A DNA stretch of 64,000 bases from Ferruginibacter yonginensis (lineage in GTDB: Bacteria > Bacteroidota > Bacteroidia > Chitinophagales > Chitinophagaceae): NCBI RefSeq assembly GCF_042651465.1, contig NZ_JBHSCZ010000001.1, positions 1,116,001 to 1,180,000 of the forward strand. Reading direction: 5' to 3'. The position numbers and the translations under genes are program-made. The notes below the pieces were generated by a model. The model had not been told where the DNA came from, did not search any database, and saw only the letters and a list, made by a program, of their open reading frames with translations. How positions within the stretch are numbered: the first letter of the stretch is position 1; each line of letters starts with the position of its first letter. Shown here in pieces: positions 45,271 through 54,111 of this stretch.

Positions 45271-46368
45271 ATGAACAACGATTTACTGTACCAACTAGCA
45301 CTTACGCAAGTACCGCATATTGGCGATGTACGAGCCAAAACTTTAATTGAAGCATTTGGCACAGCTGAAGCCATATTTAAAGCCCCCAAAAGAAAACTTG
45401 CTTTACTAGAAGGCATTGGTGAAGTTGCCGCTACCACCATTACTAATTTTGATGATTTTAAAAGTTTTGAAGCTGAAATTGCTTTTATTGAAAAAGCACA
45501 TATTCAACCGCTTTTTATTACAGATGCAGCATACCCTCAGCGTTTACTCAATAGTTACGATGCCCCACCATTACTATTTTATAAAGGCAATGCCGATTTG
45601 AATTACAATAAAATGATTGGCATTGTAGGCACAAGATCTAACTCGGATTATGGCAAACAAATTTGCGAAACGCTCATACAAGATTTAGCGGCACATGAGG
45701 TTTGTATCATTAGCGGCTTAGCATTTGGTATTGATACCATTGCACATAAAGCTGCCCTTAAAAATAATTTAAAAACAGTAGGTGTATTAGCACATGGATT
45801 AGATAAAATTTACCCTGCACAAAACAAAAACATAGCAGCTGATATGTTGATGCAAGGCGGTTTATTAACTGAATTTAGGAGTGGCACTTTGCCTGATAGA
45901 CATAATTTTCCTAGCAGAAACAGAATTGTAGCTAGCCTTTGCGATGCCATTGTGGTTATTGAAAGCAGCGAAAAAGGCGGTTCATTAATTACGGCTGAAT
46001 TAGCCAATGGTTATAACAAAGATGTATTTGCTTTTCCTGGTAAAGTTACCGACCAACGTAGCGCCGGTTGCAACTATTTAATAAAACAAAATAAAGCCGC
46101 CTTAATAACAAATGCACAAGATATTATTGATGCAATGAACTGGGGTAAAAGTGTTCCCAAAACTACATCACAGCGTTCGCTTTTTTTAGATTTAACGGAT
46201 GACGAACAAAAAATTGTTACCATTTTAAACGAGGTTGAAAGCATACATATTGATCAACTGTATTTGAAAACGGGGCTGAGCAGTAGTAGTGTTGCCAATG
46301 CTTTACTGATGTTAGAAATGCAAGCTGTAATTACATCTATGCCTGGCAAAATGTATAAACTTTGCTAA
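45271..46368 (+). CDS. dprA: DNA processing protein DprA
   Basis: 365 aa. DprA protects incoming single-stranded DNA and loads RecA during natural transformation. The N-terminal helix-hairpin-helix/SAM-like part (about 1-70; LLEGIGEVAATTI) is followed by the Rossmann-like core with GIVGTRSNSDYGK, SGLAFGIDTIAHKAAL, GVLAHGLDKIYP and SRNRIVASL. A winged-helix domain (about 300-365) closes it. All conserved residues are intact. It stands 28 bp after the PorE-like gene. Confidence 0.96.
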   Translation: MNNDLLYQLALTQVPHIGDVRAKTLIEAFGTAEAIFKAPKRKLALLEGIGEVAATTITNFDDFKSFEAEIAFIEKAHIQPLFITDAAYPQRLLNSYDAPPLLFYKGNADLNYNKMIGIVGTRSNSDYGKQICETLIQDLAAHEVCIISGLAFGIDTIAHKAALKNNLKTVGVLAHGLDKIYPAQNKNIAADMLMQGGLLTEFRSGTLPDRHNFPSRNRIVASLCDAIVVIESSEKGGSLITAELANGYNKDVFAFPGKVTDQRSAGCNYLIKQNKAALITNAQDIIDAMNWGKSVPKTTSQRSLFLDLTDDEQKIVTILNEVESIHIDQLYLKTGLSSSSVANALLMLEMQAVITSMPGKMYKLC

Positions 46369-46422
46369 AGCGAATAAGCAATTAATTTGTGGGGAGTGAT
46401 GGCTGATTGGCTTTTTGTTCTT

Positions 46423-46430
46423 TATCTTTG
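46423..46430 (+). promoter_or_regulatory. -7 promoter element of guaB
   Basis: TATCTTTG fits TAnnTTTG exactly and ends three bases before the ATG at 46434, so a leaderless transcript is expected. There is no ribosome binding site. Confidence 0.6.
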
Positions 46431-46433
46431 CTC

Positions 46434-47927
46434 ATGGCAACAAAAAAATCTCCTACAAAAAGTATTCCCAACAAATTTTTCGGCGAAGGACTCACATTTG
46501 ATGATGTGTTACTCATGCCAGCTTACTCACAAGTTTTACCAAGAGAAGTAAGTATTAAAACCATGCTTACTAAAAACATAACCCTTCATGTACCTATGTT
46601 GAGTGCAGCAATGGACACCGTAACGGAAGCCAATTTAGCCATTGCTTTAGCTAGAGAAGGTGGCCTTGGTATTTTACACAAAAACATGAGTATTGAGCAA
46701 CAAGCCGAGCAAGTACGTAAAGTAAAGCGAAGTGAAAATGGTTTAATATTAGACCCTCTCACTTTGTTGCCAGATGCTACTATTGGAGAGGCTTTACGCC
46801 TTATGAGAGAGAATAAAATTGGTGGTATCCCAATTGTTGATGCGCAACATAAATTAGTAGGTATTTTAACGAATAGAGATCTGCGTTTTGATATTAACAA
46901 CAAACAAAAAGTAAGTGAGGTTATGACAAAAGAAAACCTCATTACTGCGCCAGAAGGTACAGATTTGAAAAAGGCCGAATTAATTTTCCGTAAAAATAAA
47001 ATTGAGAAATTACCTGTAATCAACAAAGCTGGTAAGTTAGTGGGCCTTGTAACTTTTGGTGATATTTTGAAATTAAAAAATCATCCAAACGCAATTAAAG
47101 ATGGGCATGGAAGGTTATTAGTAGGTGCCGGCGTTGGTATTACGAACGATACCATTTTAAGAGTAGAAGCATTGGTAAAAGAAGGTGTGGATGTAATTTG
47201 TTTAGATAGTGCACACGGCCATACCAAAGGTGTGATTGATACCTTAAAAACCATCAAAAAAACATTTAAACAAGTTGATGTTATTGCTGGTAATGTAGCT
47301 ACAGCAGCTGGTGCATCGGCATTAGTAGCTGCTGGTGCTGATGCTGTAAAGGTTGGTATTGGCCCGGGGTCAATATGCACAACCCGTATAGTTGCTGGTA
47401 CTGGTGTACCACAAATTACCGCAGTAATGGAAGCAGCCAAAGCTTTAAAAAATAAAAATGTAGGTATCATTAGCGATGGTGGTATTCGTTACACTGGCGA
47501 TATGGTAAAAGCCATTGCAGCAGGTGCTACTTGTGTAATGATGGGGAATGTATTTGCAGGCACAGAAGAAAGTCCGGGTGAAACCATCATTTACGAAGGC
47601 CGTAAATTTAAACAATATAGAGGTATGGGCTCTTTAGGTGCAATGGCACAAGGTAGTAGCGATCGCTATTTTCAAGATGTAGAAGATGATATTAAAAAGT
47701 TTGTACCAGAAGGTATTGAAGGCAGGGTGCCATTTAAAGGTAATTTAAGAGAGGTAGTACATCAATTTACGGGTGGCTTAAAAGCAGGCATGGGCTATTG
47801 TGGAGCTGCTGATATTAAAGCATTACAAGCAAGCGGACAATTTGTGAAAATTACCAATGCAGGTATGAGAGAAAGTCATGCACATGATATTGCAATTACC
47901 AAAGAAGCACCAAACTACAGCAGGTAA
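46434..47927 (+). CDS. guaB: Inosine-5'-monophosphate dehydrogenase
   Basis: 497 aa from ATG 46434, choosing the start just before IPNKFFGEGLTFDDVLLMPAYS. It oxidises IMP to XMP in guanine nucleotide synthesis. The TIM barrel is split by a pair of CBS domains (about 95-205), and the active-site cysteine lies in GPGSICTTR. GGIRYTGDMVKAIAAGA and GMGSLGAM are conserved. A strong terminator follows. It is single-copy and monocistronic here. Confidence 0.98.
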   Translation: MATKKSPTKSIPNKFFGEGLTFDDVLLMPAYSQVLPREVSIKTMLTKNITLHVPMLSAAMDTVTEANLAIALAREGGLGILHKNMSIEQQAEQVRKVKRSENGLILDPLTLLPDATIGEALRLMRENKIGGIPIVDAQHKLVGILTNRDLRFDINNKQKVSEVMTKENLITAPEGTDLKKAELIFRKNKIEKLPVINKAGKLVGLVTFGDILKLKNHPNAIKDGHGRLLVGAGVGITNDTILRVEALVKEGVDVICLDSAHGHTKGVIDTLKTIKKTFKQVDVIAGNVATAAGASALVAAGADAVKVGIGPGSICTTRIVAGTGVPQITAVMEAAKALKNKNVGIISDGGIRYTGDMVKAIAAGATCVMMGNVFAGTEESPGETIIYEGRKFKQYRGMGSLGAMAQGSSDRYFQDVEDDIKKFVPEGIEGRVPFKGNLREVVHQFTGGLKAGMGYCGAADIKALQASGQFVKITNAGMRESHAHDIAITKEAPNYSR

Positions 47928-47950
47928 AATAGTTTTGTAAAAAATGAGGA

Positions 47951-47980
47951 GTCGTTACAAATTTGTAACGGCTTTTTTTT
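47951..47980 (+). terminator. Terminator of guaB
   Basis: An 11-bp stem with one G-T pair (47951-47972) is followed by eight T residues, a textbook intrinsic terminator 24 bp after the guaB stop. Confidence 0.93.
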
Positions 47981-48036
47981 GATTCATACCAAAATCAAGT
48001 TACAGCTTCATTATAAAAAAACTAATTTCGTTGCAT

Positions 48037-49227
48037 ATGAAAAATGTAACATCATACAGCAACTATTGGAAGCTTTTGTTAAGTTGCTTTTTAATATTTA
48101 CAAACAACATTAAACTTGCCCAAGCACAAGATAGTAGTAGGATACAAATTTCTTTACTCACTTGTTCGCCAGGTGATGAACTCTATTCAACATTTGGACA
48201 CAGTGCTTTAAGAGTAATCGATAGCAATAGTGTAACAGACCATGTTTATAATTACGGCACTTTCAATTTTGATGATGAAGATTTCTATTTAAAATTTGTA
48301 AAAGGTCAACTAAAATATTACGTAAATGTTGAAAATTTTAGCGACTTTAAATTCGCCTACATTGCTGAAAACAGAAGCATTACTGAGCAAATTTTAAACC
48401 TCACAAGTGCCGAAAAAATAGCGATTAAAACAGCATTGATAGAAAATATAAAAGAAGAAAATAAATACTATTTGTATGATTTCTTTTTTGATAATTGTAC
48501 CACAAGGTTAAGAGATATTATTGTAAAATACCACCAACCTACACCAAACATGAAGGCAGTAATGCCTAGCAATTACACTTTTAGAAACGCCATTCATCAA
48601 TACTTAGATAATGGTAACAAACCTTGGAGCAAATTGGGTATTGATTTATTGTTAGGTGCCCCTACTGATGCGGTAATGACCACCAACCAACAAGCTTTTT
48701 TACCTGATAATTTAATGCATCAGGTTTACAGTGTTAATAATAGCAAACTCACAACATCATCTAACAAATTGTTTGAAGTAAGTACAACAAAAATTGAAAG
48801 CAGTTTGTTTACACCCATGCTTTTGTTTTGTAGTATTTTATTGTTTTATGTGCTTTTATATTTCATTAATAATACATATGTTCAACGCTGTTTACAGTTT
48901 TTTGATTTCCTCTTATTTTTTATTGTGGGCGCTTTTGGTTGTTTGTTGGTTTTTATGTGGGTAGGTACTGATCATATTATGACCAAAAACAATTACAATT
49001 TATTATGGGCATGGCCATTTTTTTTAGTGTATGCTTTTGTAATGAACAGTCAATCTAAAATTGTAAAAACATGGTCGTTACTCACTAGTATATTTTTAAT
49101 ATTATTGGTGTGTTGTTGGTTTTTTGTAGCGCAACAATTCAACAATGCACTTTTACCATTAGTAGGGTTATTAATTTTTAGAACATGGAGCCGTATTGCA
49201 CCAAAAAACAATCAACATGTCGCATAA
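48037..49227 (+). CDS. lnb: Lnb-like lipoprotein N-acyltransferase (DUF4105)
   Basis: 396 aa from ATG 48037 with a signal peptide (about 1-30). The DUF4105 periplasmic domain follows: SPGDELYSTFGHSALR with H55 and FFFDNCTTRLRD with C154, the histidine/cysteine pair of a permuted papain-like fold. A second part has about five membrane helices (about 250-390) and the family motif NNYNLLWAWP. Proteins of this kind in Bacteroides (Lnb) add the third acyl chain to lipoproteins, replacing Lnt, which this phylum lacks. The start of the next gene overlaps its end by 11 bp. Confidence 0.85.
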   Translation: MKNVTSYSNYWKLLLSCFLIFTNNIKLAQAQDSSRIQISLLTCSPGDELYSTFGHSALRVIDSNSVTDHVYNYGTFNFDDEDFYLKFVKGQLKYYVNVENFSDFKFAYIAENRSITEQILNLTSAEKIAIKTALIENIKEENKYYLYDFFFDNCTTRLRDIIVKYHQPTPNMKAVMPSNYTFRNAIHQYLDNGNKPWSKLGIDLLLGAPTDAVMTTNQQAFLPDNLMHQVYSVNNSKLTTSSNKLFEVSTTKIESSLFTPMLLFCSILLFYVLLYFINNTYVQRCLQFFDFLLFFIVGAFGCLLVFMWVGTDHIMTKNNYNLLWAWPFFLVYAFVMNSQSKIVKTWSLLTSIFLILLVCCWFFVAQQFNNALLPLVGLLIFRTWSRIAPKNNQHVA

Positions 49228-50011
49228 AATTATAACAACCGATTTAGGGAGCATGAGCTATCAAATAGAAGGTAATGGGCCGGCTGTATGCTTACTTCAT
49301 GGCTTTGCTGAAGATAATCAAGTTTGGCATAATTGTATACCTACTTTAAAAAATAATCATACCATTATAACCCCCAATTTACCCGGTATTGGGGCCTCTA
49401 CCATTGTAAGCAAAGAAGCAATTTCTATTGATACGATGGCAAAAAGTATTAATGATATTTTAGTTGCAGAAAATATTGAACGAGCTTTTATAATTGGTCA
49501 TAGCATGGGAGGTTATATTAGCTTAGCATTTGCTAAACTGTATCCTCACAAACTATTAGGCTTAGGGTTAGTACATTCAACTGCGTATGCTGATACAGCT
49601 GAAAAAATAGGCACAAGAAAAAAATCAATTGAATTTATACAAACGCATGGCGCTTCTGCTTTCATAAAAACCACTATCCCTAATCTTTTTTACGATATTG
49701 AAGTCTCAAAAAATGCCATTATACAACAAACGTTCATTGGTGATGCTATTGAGGCCAATACATTAGTTACACATTACTTAGCTATGATTGATAGAAAAGC
49801 TACTGTAGAAGTGTTACAGCAATGTAAAGTGCCCGTTTTATTTGTTATAGGAAAACATGATAAAACAATTCCGTTTTTAGATAGTTTACAACAATCTCAT
49901 CTACCCAACACTTCGTTTGTACATATACTAAACAGCTCAGCACACATGGGAATGTTGGAGCAGCCAGCATTATTTAATGAAATATTGGCAAAATTTTTAC
50001 AAGATGCGTAA
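49217..50011 (+). CDS. Alpha/beta-fold hydrolase
   Basis: 264 aa from ATG 49217, the last start that keeps the family opening SYQIEGNGPAVCLLHGFAED. The catalytic triad is readable: serine in GHSMGGY (nucleophile elbow), aspartate in GKHDKTIP and histidine in SSAHMGML. No signal peptide. It resembles small-ester or carbon-carbon hydrolases; substrate unknown. The overlap with the lnb-like gene shows translational coupling and perhaps a lipid-linked role. Confidence 0.9.
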   Translation: MSHKIITTDLGSMSYQIEGNGPAVCLLHGFAEDNQVWHNCIPTLKNNHTIITPNLPGIGASTIVSKEAISIDTMAKSINDILVAENIERAFIIGHSMGGYISLAFAKLYPHKLLGLGLVHSTAYADTAEKIGTRKKSIEFIQTHGASAFIKTTIPNLFYDIEVSKNAIIQQTFIGDAIEANTLVTHYLAMIDRKATVEVLQQCKVPVLFVIGKHDKTIPFLDSLQQSHLPNTSFVHILNSSAHMGMLEQPALFNEILAKFLQDA

Positions 50012-50068
50012 AATACCTGCACAATCCGTACAACATTAATGCGTATTTTAGTATCATATACTTACTTG

Positions 50069-52687
50069 ATGAAAAAACTGCTACTAATATTATTTATTTC
50101 TATACTACACCTACCTTTATTTGCAGCGCATATAACTGGGGGTGAAGTTATATATGATTATTTGGGGCCTGGTGCAGGTGGCAACAGTAGTAGGTATTCT
50201 GTAACACTTCGTTTGTTTAGAGACAACCTTTGTGTGGGTTGTGCAGTTATGCCTACAAGTGTAAGTATGGGTATTTTTGATAATGATAACAATACACAAT
50301 TTGGTAACTATATCAATGTAAATTTAACCAGCACCTTTCCTTTGAGTGTAATTGCTGCACCACCTTGTTTAACCAATACCCCAAATTTTGATTACAGTGG
50401 CGGTATTTACACTTTTGAAGTGCAATTACCTATTAACACAAATGGCTACACCATTGCTTATCAAACTTGTTGCAGGGTAGGTAGCATTACTAATATTGGC
50501 AATGCTACAAATGTAGGCTCCACTTACATAGGTGAAATACCTGGAACAAACACTTTGCCGGTGGGCAATGATAACAGTGCTCGTTTTCGTACTGGCATTT
50601 CTATTATTTGCCAAAACAAAAATTTTATTTTAGATTTTAGTGCTACAGACCCCGACCCTAACGATGTGTTGGTGTACAGCCTTGTAGGTGCTTATGGTGG
50701 TGGACAAGCAGTTGATGCTAGCTTTGCAACACCTTCTGCTCCTCCATATGGTTTAGTGCCCTATTCAACGGGTTATAATGGGTTACAACCCTTGGGGCCA
50801 AACGCCACTATTAATGTTAACACAGGTATTATTTCTGGTATTGCACCAGCTGCTGGCAAATACATTGTATCTGTATTAGTAAAAAGCTTTAGAAACGGTG
50901 TTTTTATTGCTGACCATAGAAAAGATTTTATTGTAACTGTTGCCCCATGCGATTTTGCCAGTGCTGAATTGAAACCCGTTTATAATAGTTGCGATGGCTT
51001 TACATTTACTGTACAAAATTTAAATAGTTCAGCACTTAACTTAACGTATGATTGGGATTTTGGCGACCCAGCATCAGGGGCCAATAATACATCTAACCTC
51101 GAATTTCCTGATCCGCATACTTACACAAGTGCAGGTGATTTTGTATTGACGTTGATTGTAAATAAAAATACACCTTGTGCTGACACTGCAACCGCAATTG
51201 TTAGGGTTTATCCTGGATTTTTCCCTGCATTTGGTCCGCTACCTCCACAATGTAAAAATACGCCTGTACAATTTACAGATGCCACTACCGCTACCTTTGG
51301 GGCTGCTAATTTTTGGAGATGGGATTTTGGCGTAACTAACTTAACCAACGATACCAGTAGGCTACAAAACCCTACCTATACTTATACCACACCAGGTACT
51401 TACAACGCACAATTTATTGTTGAAACTGATAAAGGTTGTAGAGATACCTTATACCCTGTGGTTACTATTGTTGATAAACCTGAATTTTTTATATCGAGAG
51501 ATACATTAATTTGTACAGTTGATACCTTACAATTAACCACCAATGTAAACTCGGGTAACATAACTTGGTCGCCCAATATTGCCATCAACAATGTAAACAG
51601 CTTTAACCCATTGGTTAGTCCTGATGTAACCACAACTTATACTGCAAATTATACTGATCAATTTGGGTGTTCAACCAGTGCATCAGTTAAAATAAATGTA
51701 GTCACCGATGTAAGTTTACTGGCCATTAATGATACTACCATTTGCCGAACCGATACAACAAGGCTCAACCTCAATACCGATGCTTTATACTTTACATGGA
51801 CCCCTAGTAATGTAATCCAAAACCCAACGGTGCAAAATCCCATTATTTTTCCAACAGCACCAAGTACTACTTTTCATGTAGTAGCATCTATTTCAAATAA
51901 ATGTTTTGTTGAGAAAGATATTGTGGTAAAAACAGTGCCTTATCCGGTAGCTAATATTACGGGTGATAGTCCTATTTGTTTTGGCAAATCATCGCAATTA
52001 AATGCAAGTGGGGGCAGTATATATTTATGGTCGCCTCCTGCATTTTTAAATAATGTAAATATTGCGAACCCCATTGCACAAACCCCCACACGTTCAGTAC
52101 TTTATTCTGTAACAGTTAGAGATACTTTGGGATGCCCCAAGCCTGTAACTGCTACTTTTAACCTTGATGTCATAAGGGTTATTGCCAATGCTGGACCACA
52201 AGATACTTCAGTAGTGTTAGATGAACCTTTACAATTACAAGCAACTGGTGGTACTATTTACACATGGTCGCCAAGTACGTATTTAAATAATGTAAATATT
52301 TCAAACCCTATATCATTACCACAAAATAATATTACATACACTGTTAATGTTAGTAACAATATTGGCTGTTCAGCTACTGATACCATTAATGTTAGGGTGT
52401 TCTTTTTACCGCCAGATTTATATGTTCCAAAAGCTTTTACACCAAGCAAAGATGGTTTGAATGATATTTTTAGACCCATCGCTTTAGGCATCAGAAACCT
52501 TGAGTATTTTAGAATTTATAACAGGTGGGGTGAATTAGTTTATGTTACCAGTAAAATTGGTGAAGGTTGGGATGGCCGTTACAAAGGTGTACCACAAGAA
52601 ACCGGCACTTTTGTATGGCAAGCCAGTGCTGTTGACTTTAAAGGAAGAAAAATTGTAAGAAAAGGTAATGTTATTTTGATTAGATAA
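50069..52687 (+). CDS. PKD-domain surface protein with gliding-type (type B) T9SS sorting domain
   Basis: 872 aa from ATG 50069, which begins a signal peptide (MKKLLLILFISILHLPLFA). The N-terminal 270 residues open AHITGGEVIYDYLGPG, typical of Bacteroidota surface proteins. Two PKD-like domains follow (about 320-480; YDWDFGDP, WRWDFG). Then come four repeats spelled W-S/T-P...N-x-NP (about 490-760). The last 90 residues (LYVPKAFTPSKDGLNDIFRP...YNRWGELVY...GWDGRYKG...YVWQ-like) are the gliding motility-associated C-terminal domain that directs export by the type IX system. No PorP/SprF partner gene is adjacent. Probably an adhesin. Confidence 0.9.
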   Translation: MKKLLLILFISILHLPLFAAHITGGEVIYDYLGPGAGGNSSRYSVTLRLFRDNLCVGCAVMPTSVSMGIFDNDNNTQFGNYINVNLTSTFPLSVIAAPPCLTNTPNFDYSGGIYTFEVQLPINTNGYTIAYQTCCRVGSITNIGNATNVGSTYIGEIPGTNTLPVGNDNSARFRTGISIICQNKNFILDFSATDPDPNDVLVYSLVGAYGGGQAVDASFATPSAPPYGLVPYSTGYNGLQPLGPNATINVNTGIISGIAPAAGKYIVSVLVKSFRNGVFIADHRKDFIVTVAPCDFASAELKPVYNSCDGFTFTVQNLNSSALNLTYDWDFGDPASGANNTSNLEFPDPHTYTSAGDFVLTLIVNKNTPCADTATAIVRVYPGFFPAFGPLPPQCKNTPVQFTDATTATFGAANFWRWDFGVTNLTNDTSRLQNPTYTYTTPGTYNAQFIVETDKGCRDTLYPVVTIVDKPEFFISRDTLICTVDTLQLTTNVNSGNITWSPNIAINNVNSFNPLVSPDVTTTYTANYTDQFGCSTSASVKINVVTDVSLLAINDTTICRTDTTRLNLNTDALYFTWTPSNVIQNPTVQNPIIFPTAPSTTFHVVASISNKCFVEKDIVVKTVPYPVANITGDSPICFGKSSQLNASGGSIYLWSPPAFLNNVNIANPIAQTPTRSVLYSVTVRDTLGCPKPVTATFNLDVIRVIANAGPQDTSVVLDEPLQLQATGGTIYTWSPSTYLNNVNISNPISLPQNNITYTVNVSNNIGCSATDTINVRVFFLPPDLYVPKAFTPSKDGLNDIFRPIALGIRNLEYFRIYNRWGELVYVTSKIGEGWDGRYKGVPQETGTFVWQASAVDFKGRKIVRKGNVILIR

Positions 52688-52738
52688 TGTTTTGGTACGA
52701 TATTAGCTTTCTTAACAAAAATTTATAAATTTTATTGA

Positions 52739-53497
52739 ATGAGTAAAACAGTCTTTGTAACTGGTGCAACATCTGGCATTGGTAAAGCTTGTGCTGAAAA
52801 ATTTGCAAAAAATGGGTACGATGTTGTTATAACAGGAAGAAGAGTTGATTTATTAAACCAAGTAAAATCTCACTTAGAAAAAAACTACTCCATAAAAGTA
52901 ACCGCCCTTGAGTTTGATGTACAAAACAGAGCGGCTGTTTTTACAAGTGTTGAAAATATTATTTCATTGCACCCTACAATTGATATACTAATAAACAATG
53001 CAGGGTTAGCACTAGGAAGAGATGCTTTTGATGAAGCCAATATTGATGACTGGGAAACCATGATGAATACCAACGTAACGGGGCTTTTGTATATAACTAG
53101 AGCATTAATGCCTCATTTAAAAGCATCGAAAGGCCATATCATTAACATTGGTTCAATTGCAGGCAAAGAAGTATATGAAAATGGCAACGCTTATTGTGCT
53201 AGCAAATTTGCAGTTGATGCTTTATCAAAAGCCATGAGAATAGATTTAGTAAAACACGGCATAAAAGTTACCAGTGTAAACCCTGGTGCTGTTGAAACCG
53301 AGTTTTCAATAGTACGTTTTAAAGGCGATACAACCAAAGCAAAAGCAGCTTACATTGGGTATACACCGTTGGTTGCTGCTGATGTAGCTGATACTATTTT
53401 TTATTGCGCCAGCTTACCAGCCCATGTTTGTATCAATGATTTAACAATCATGAGTACGCAGCAAGCAAATGCCACAATGTTCTTTAAAGAAAGTTAG
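52739..53497 (+). CDS. Short-chain dehydrogenase/reductase
   Basis: 252 aa, classical SDR. The NADP-binding TGATSGIGKACAEKFA with a following GRR (NADP preference), NNAG, the catalytic serine in INIGSIAG and Y-x3-K in YCASKFAVDA are all present. It is closest in pattern to YdfG-type serine/3-hydroxy acid dehydrogenases (NPGAVETEFS). No partner gene is nearby. The start follows the surface protein by 52 bp. Confidence 0.93.
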   Translation: MSKTVFVTGATSGIGKACAEKFAKNGYDVVITGRRVDLLNQVKSHLEKNYSIKVTALEFDVQNRAAVFTSVENIISLHPTIDILINNAGLALGRDAFDEANIDDWETMMNTNVTGLLYITRALMPHLKASKGHIINIGSIAGKEVYENGNAYCASKFAVDALSKAMRIDLVKHGIKVTSVNPGAVETEFSIVRFKGDTTKAKAAYIGYTPLVAADVADTIFYCASLPAHVCINDLTIMSTQQANATMFFKES

Positions 53498-53578
53498 TAA
53501 TAATACGTTTAATGGTACAATAATTATCAAAAAACGTCGTTTATAGTTCTGTATTGTTGAAATATATCTTGAAAAACC

Positions 53579-54064
53579 ATGTTCGCAACACTCTCTAAAT
53601 TAAAATACTTACTGGTAGGTTTTACCTTGTTTGGTAAAATATGCGTTGCACAACCCATGGTGAAGCAAACAGCTGCATGTGAAAACAGCATGATTTTAAA
53701 ACAGGTTGATAGCCTTAAGGCAGAATTTCAAAAGCAAGGTTTTATTGTAGTGAAAGAAGCCAGTATGCCCATGGAAAGCGAATATGAAATACCTGTTGTA
53801 GTTCCATTAAGAGAAGGCACTTGGTATAGGGTTATTTTTATAGGTGATATTACCTCAAGGTTGTATGAAGTAAGAATGTATGATTGGAATGAACGACAAG
53901 TAGTATATCAAAAGAAAATGTGGGGCGATGTTGATGGCAATATTATTAACTACGATTACATACCTAAGTTTACTGAATACCACATGATAAAACCTGTTCA
54001 AGTAAATAAGAAAAATAAAAATGTTTGTGGTTATATAATGATGTTTAAAAAAGTGATTAAATAA
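53579..54064 (+). CDS. Secreted protein of unknown function
   Basis: 161 aa with a probable signal peptide (about 1-25, ending ICVAQ). The mature part has a conserved-looking block: EIPVVVPLREGTWYRVIFIGDITSRLYEVRMYDW. It ends near YIMMFKKVIK. I recognise no family. A terminator begins at the stop codon. Confidence 0.65.
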   Translation: MFATLSKLKYLLVGFTLFGKICVAQPMVKQTAACENSMILKQVDSLKAEFQKQGFIVVKEASMPMESEYEIPVVVPLREGTWYRVIFIGDITSRLYEVRMYDWNERQVVYQKKMWGDVDGNIINYDYIPKFTEYHMIKPVQVNKKNKNVCGYIMMFKKVIK

Positions 54065-54087
54065 AGCTGCATTAATTGCAGCTTTAT
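54061..54087. terminator. Bidirectional terminator between the secreted protein gene and the TonB-type barrel gene
   Basis: An 11-bp perfect stem (54061-54071 with 54077-54087) overlaps the TAA of the rightward gene and lies 25 bp after the stop of the leftward one. Confidence 0.85.
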
Positions 54088-54111
54088 TTATTTTCAGCAT
54101 CTTCTAATTAT

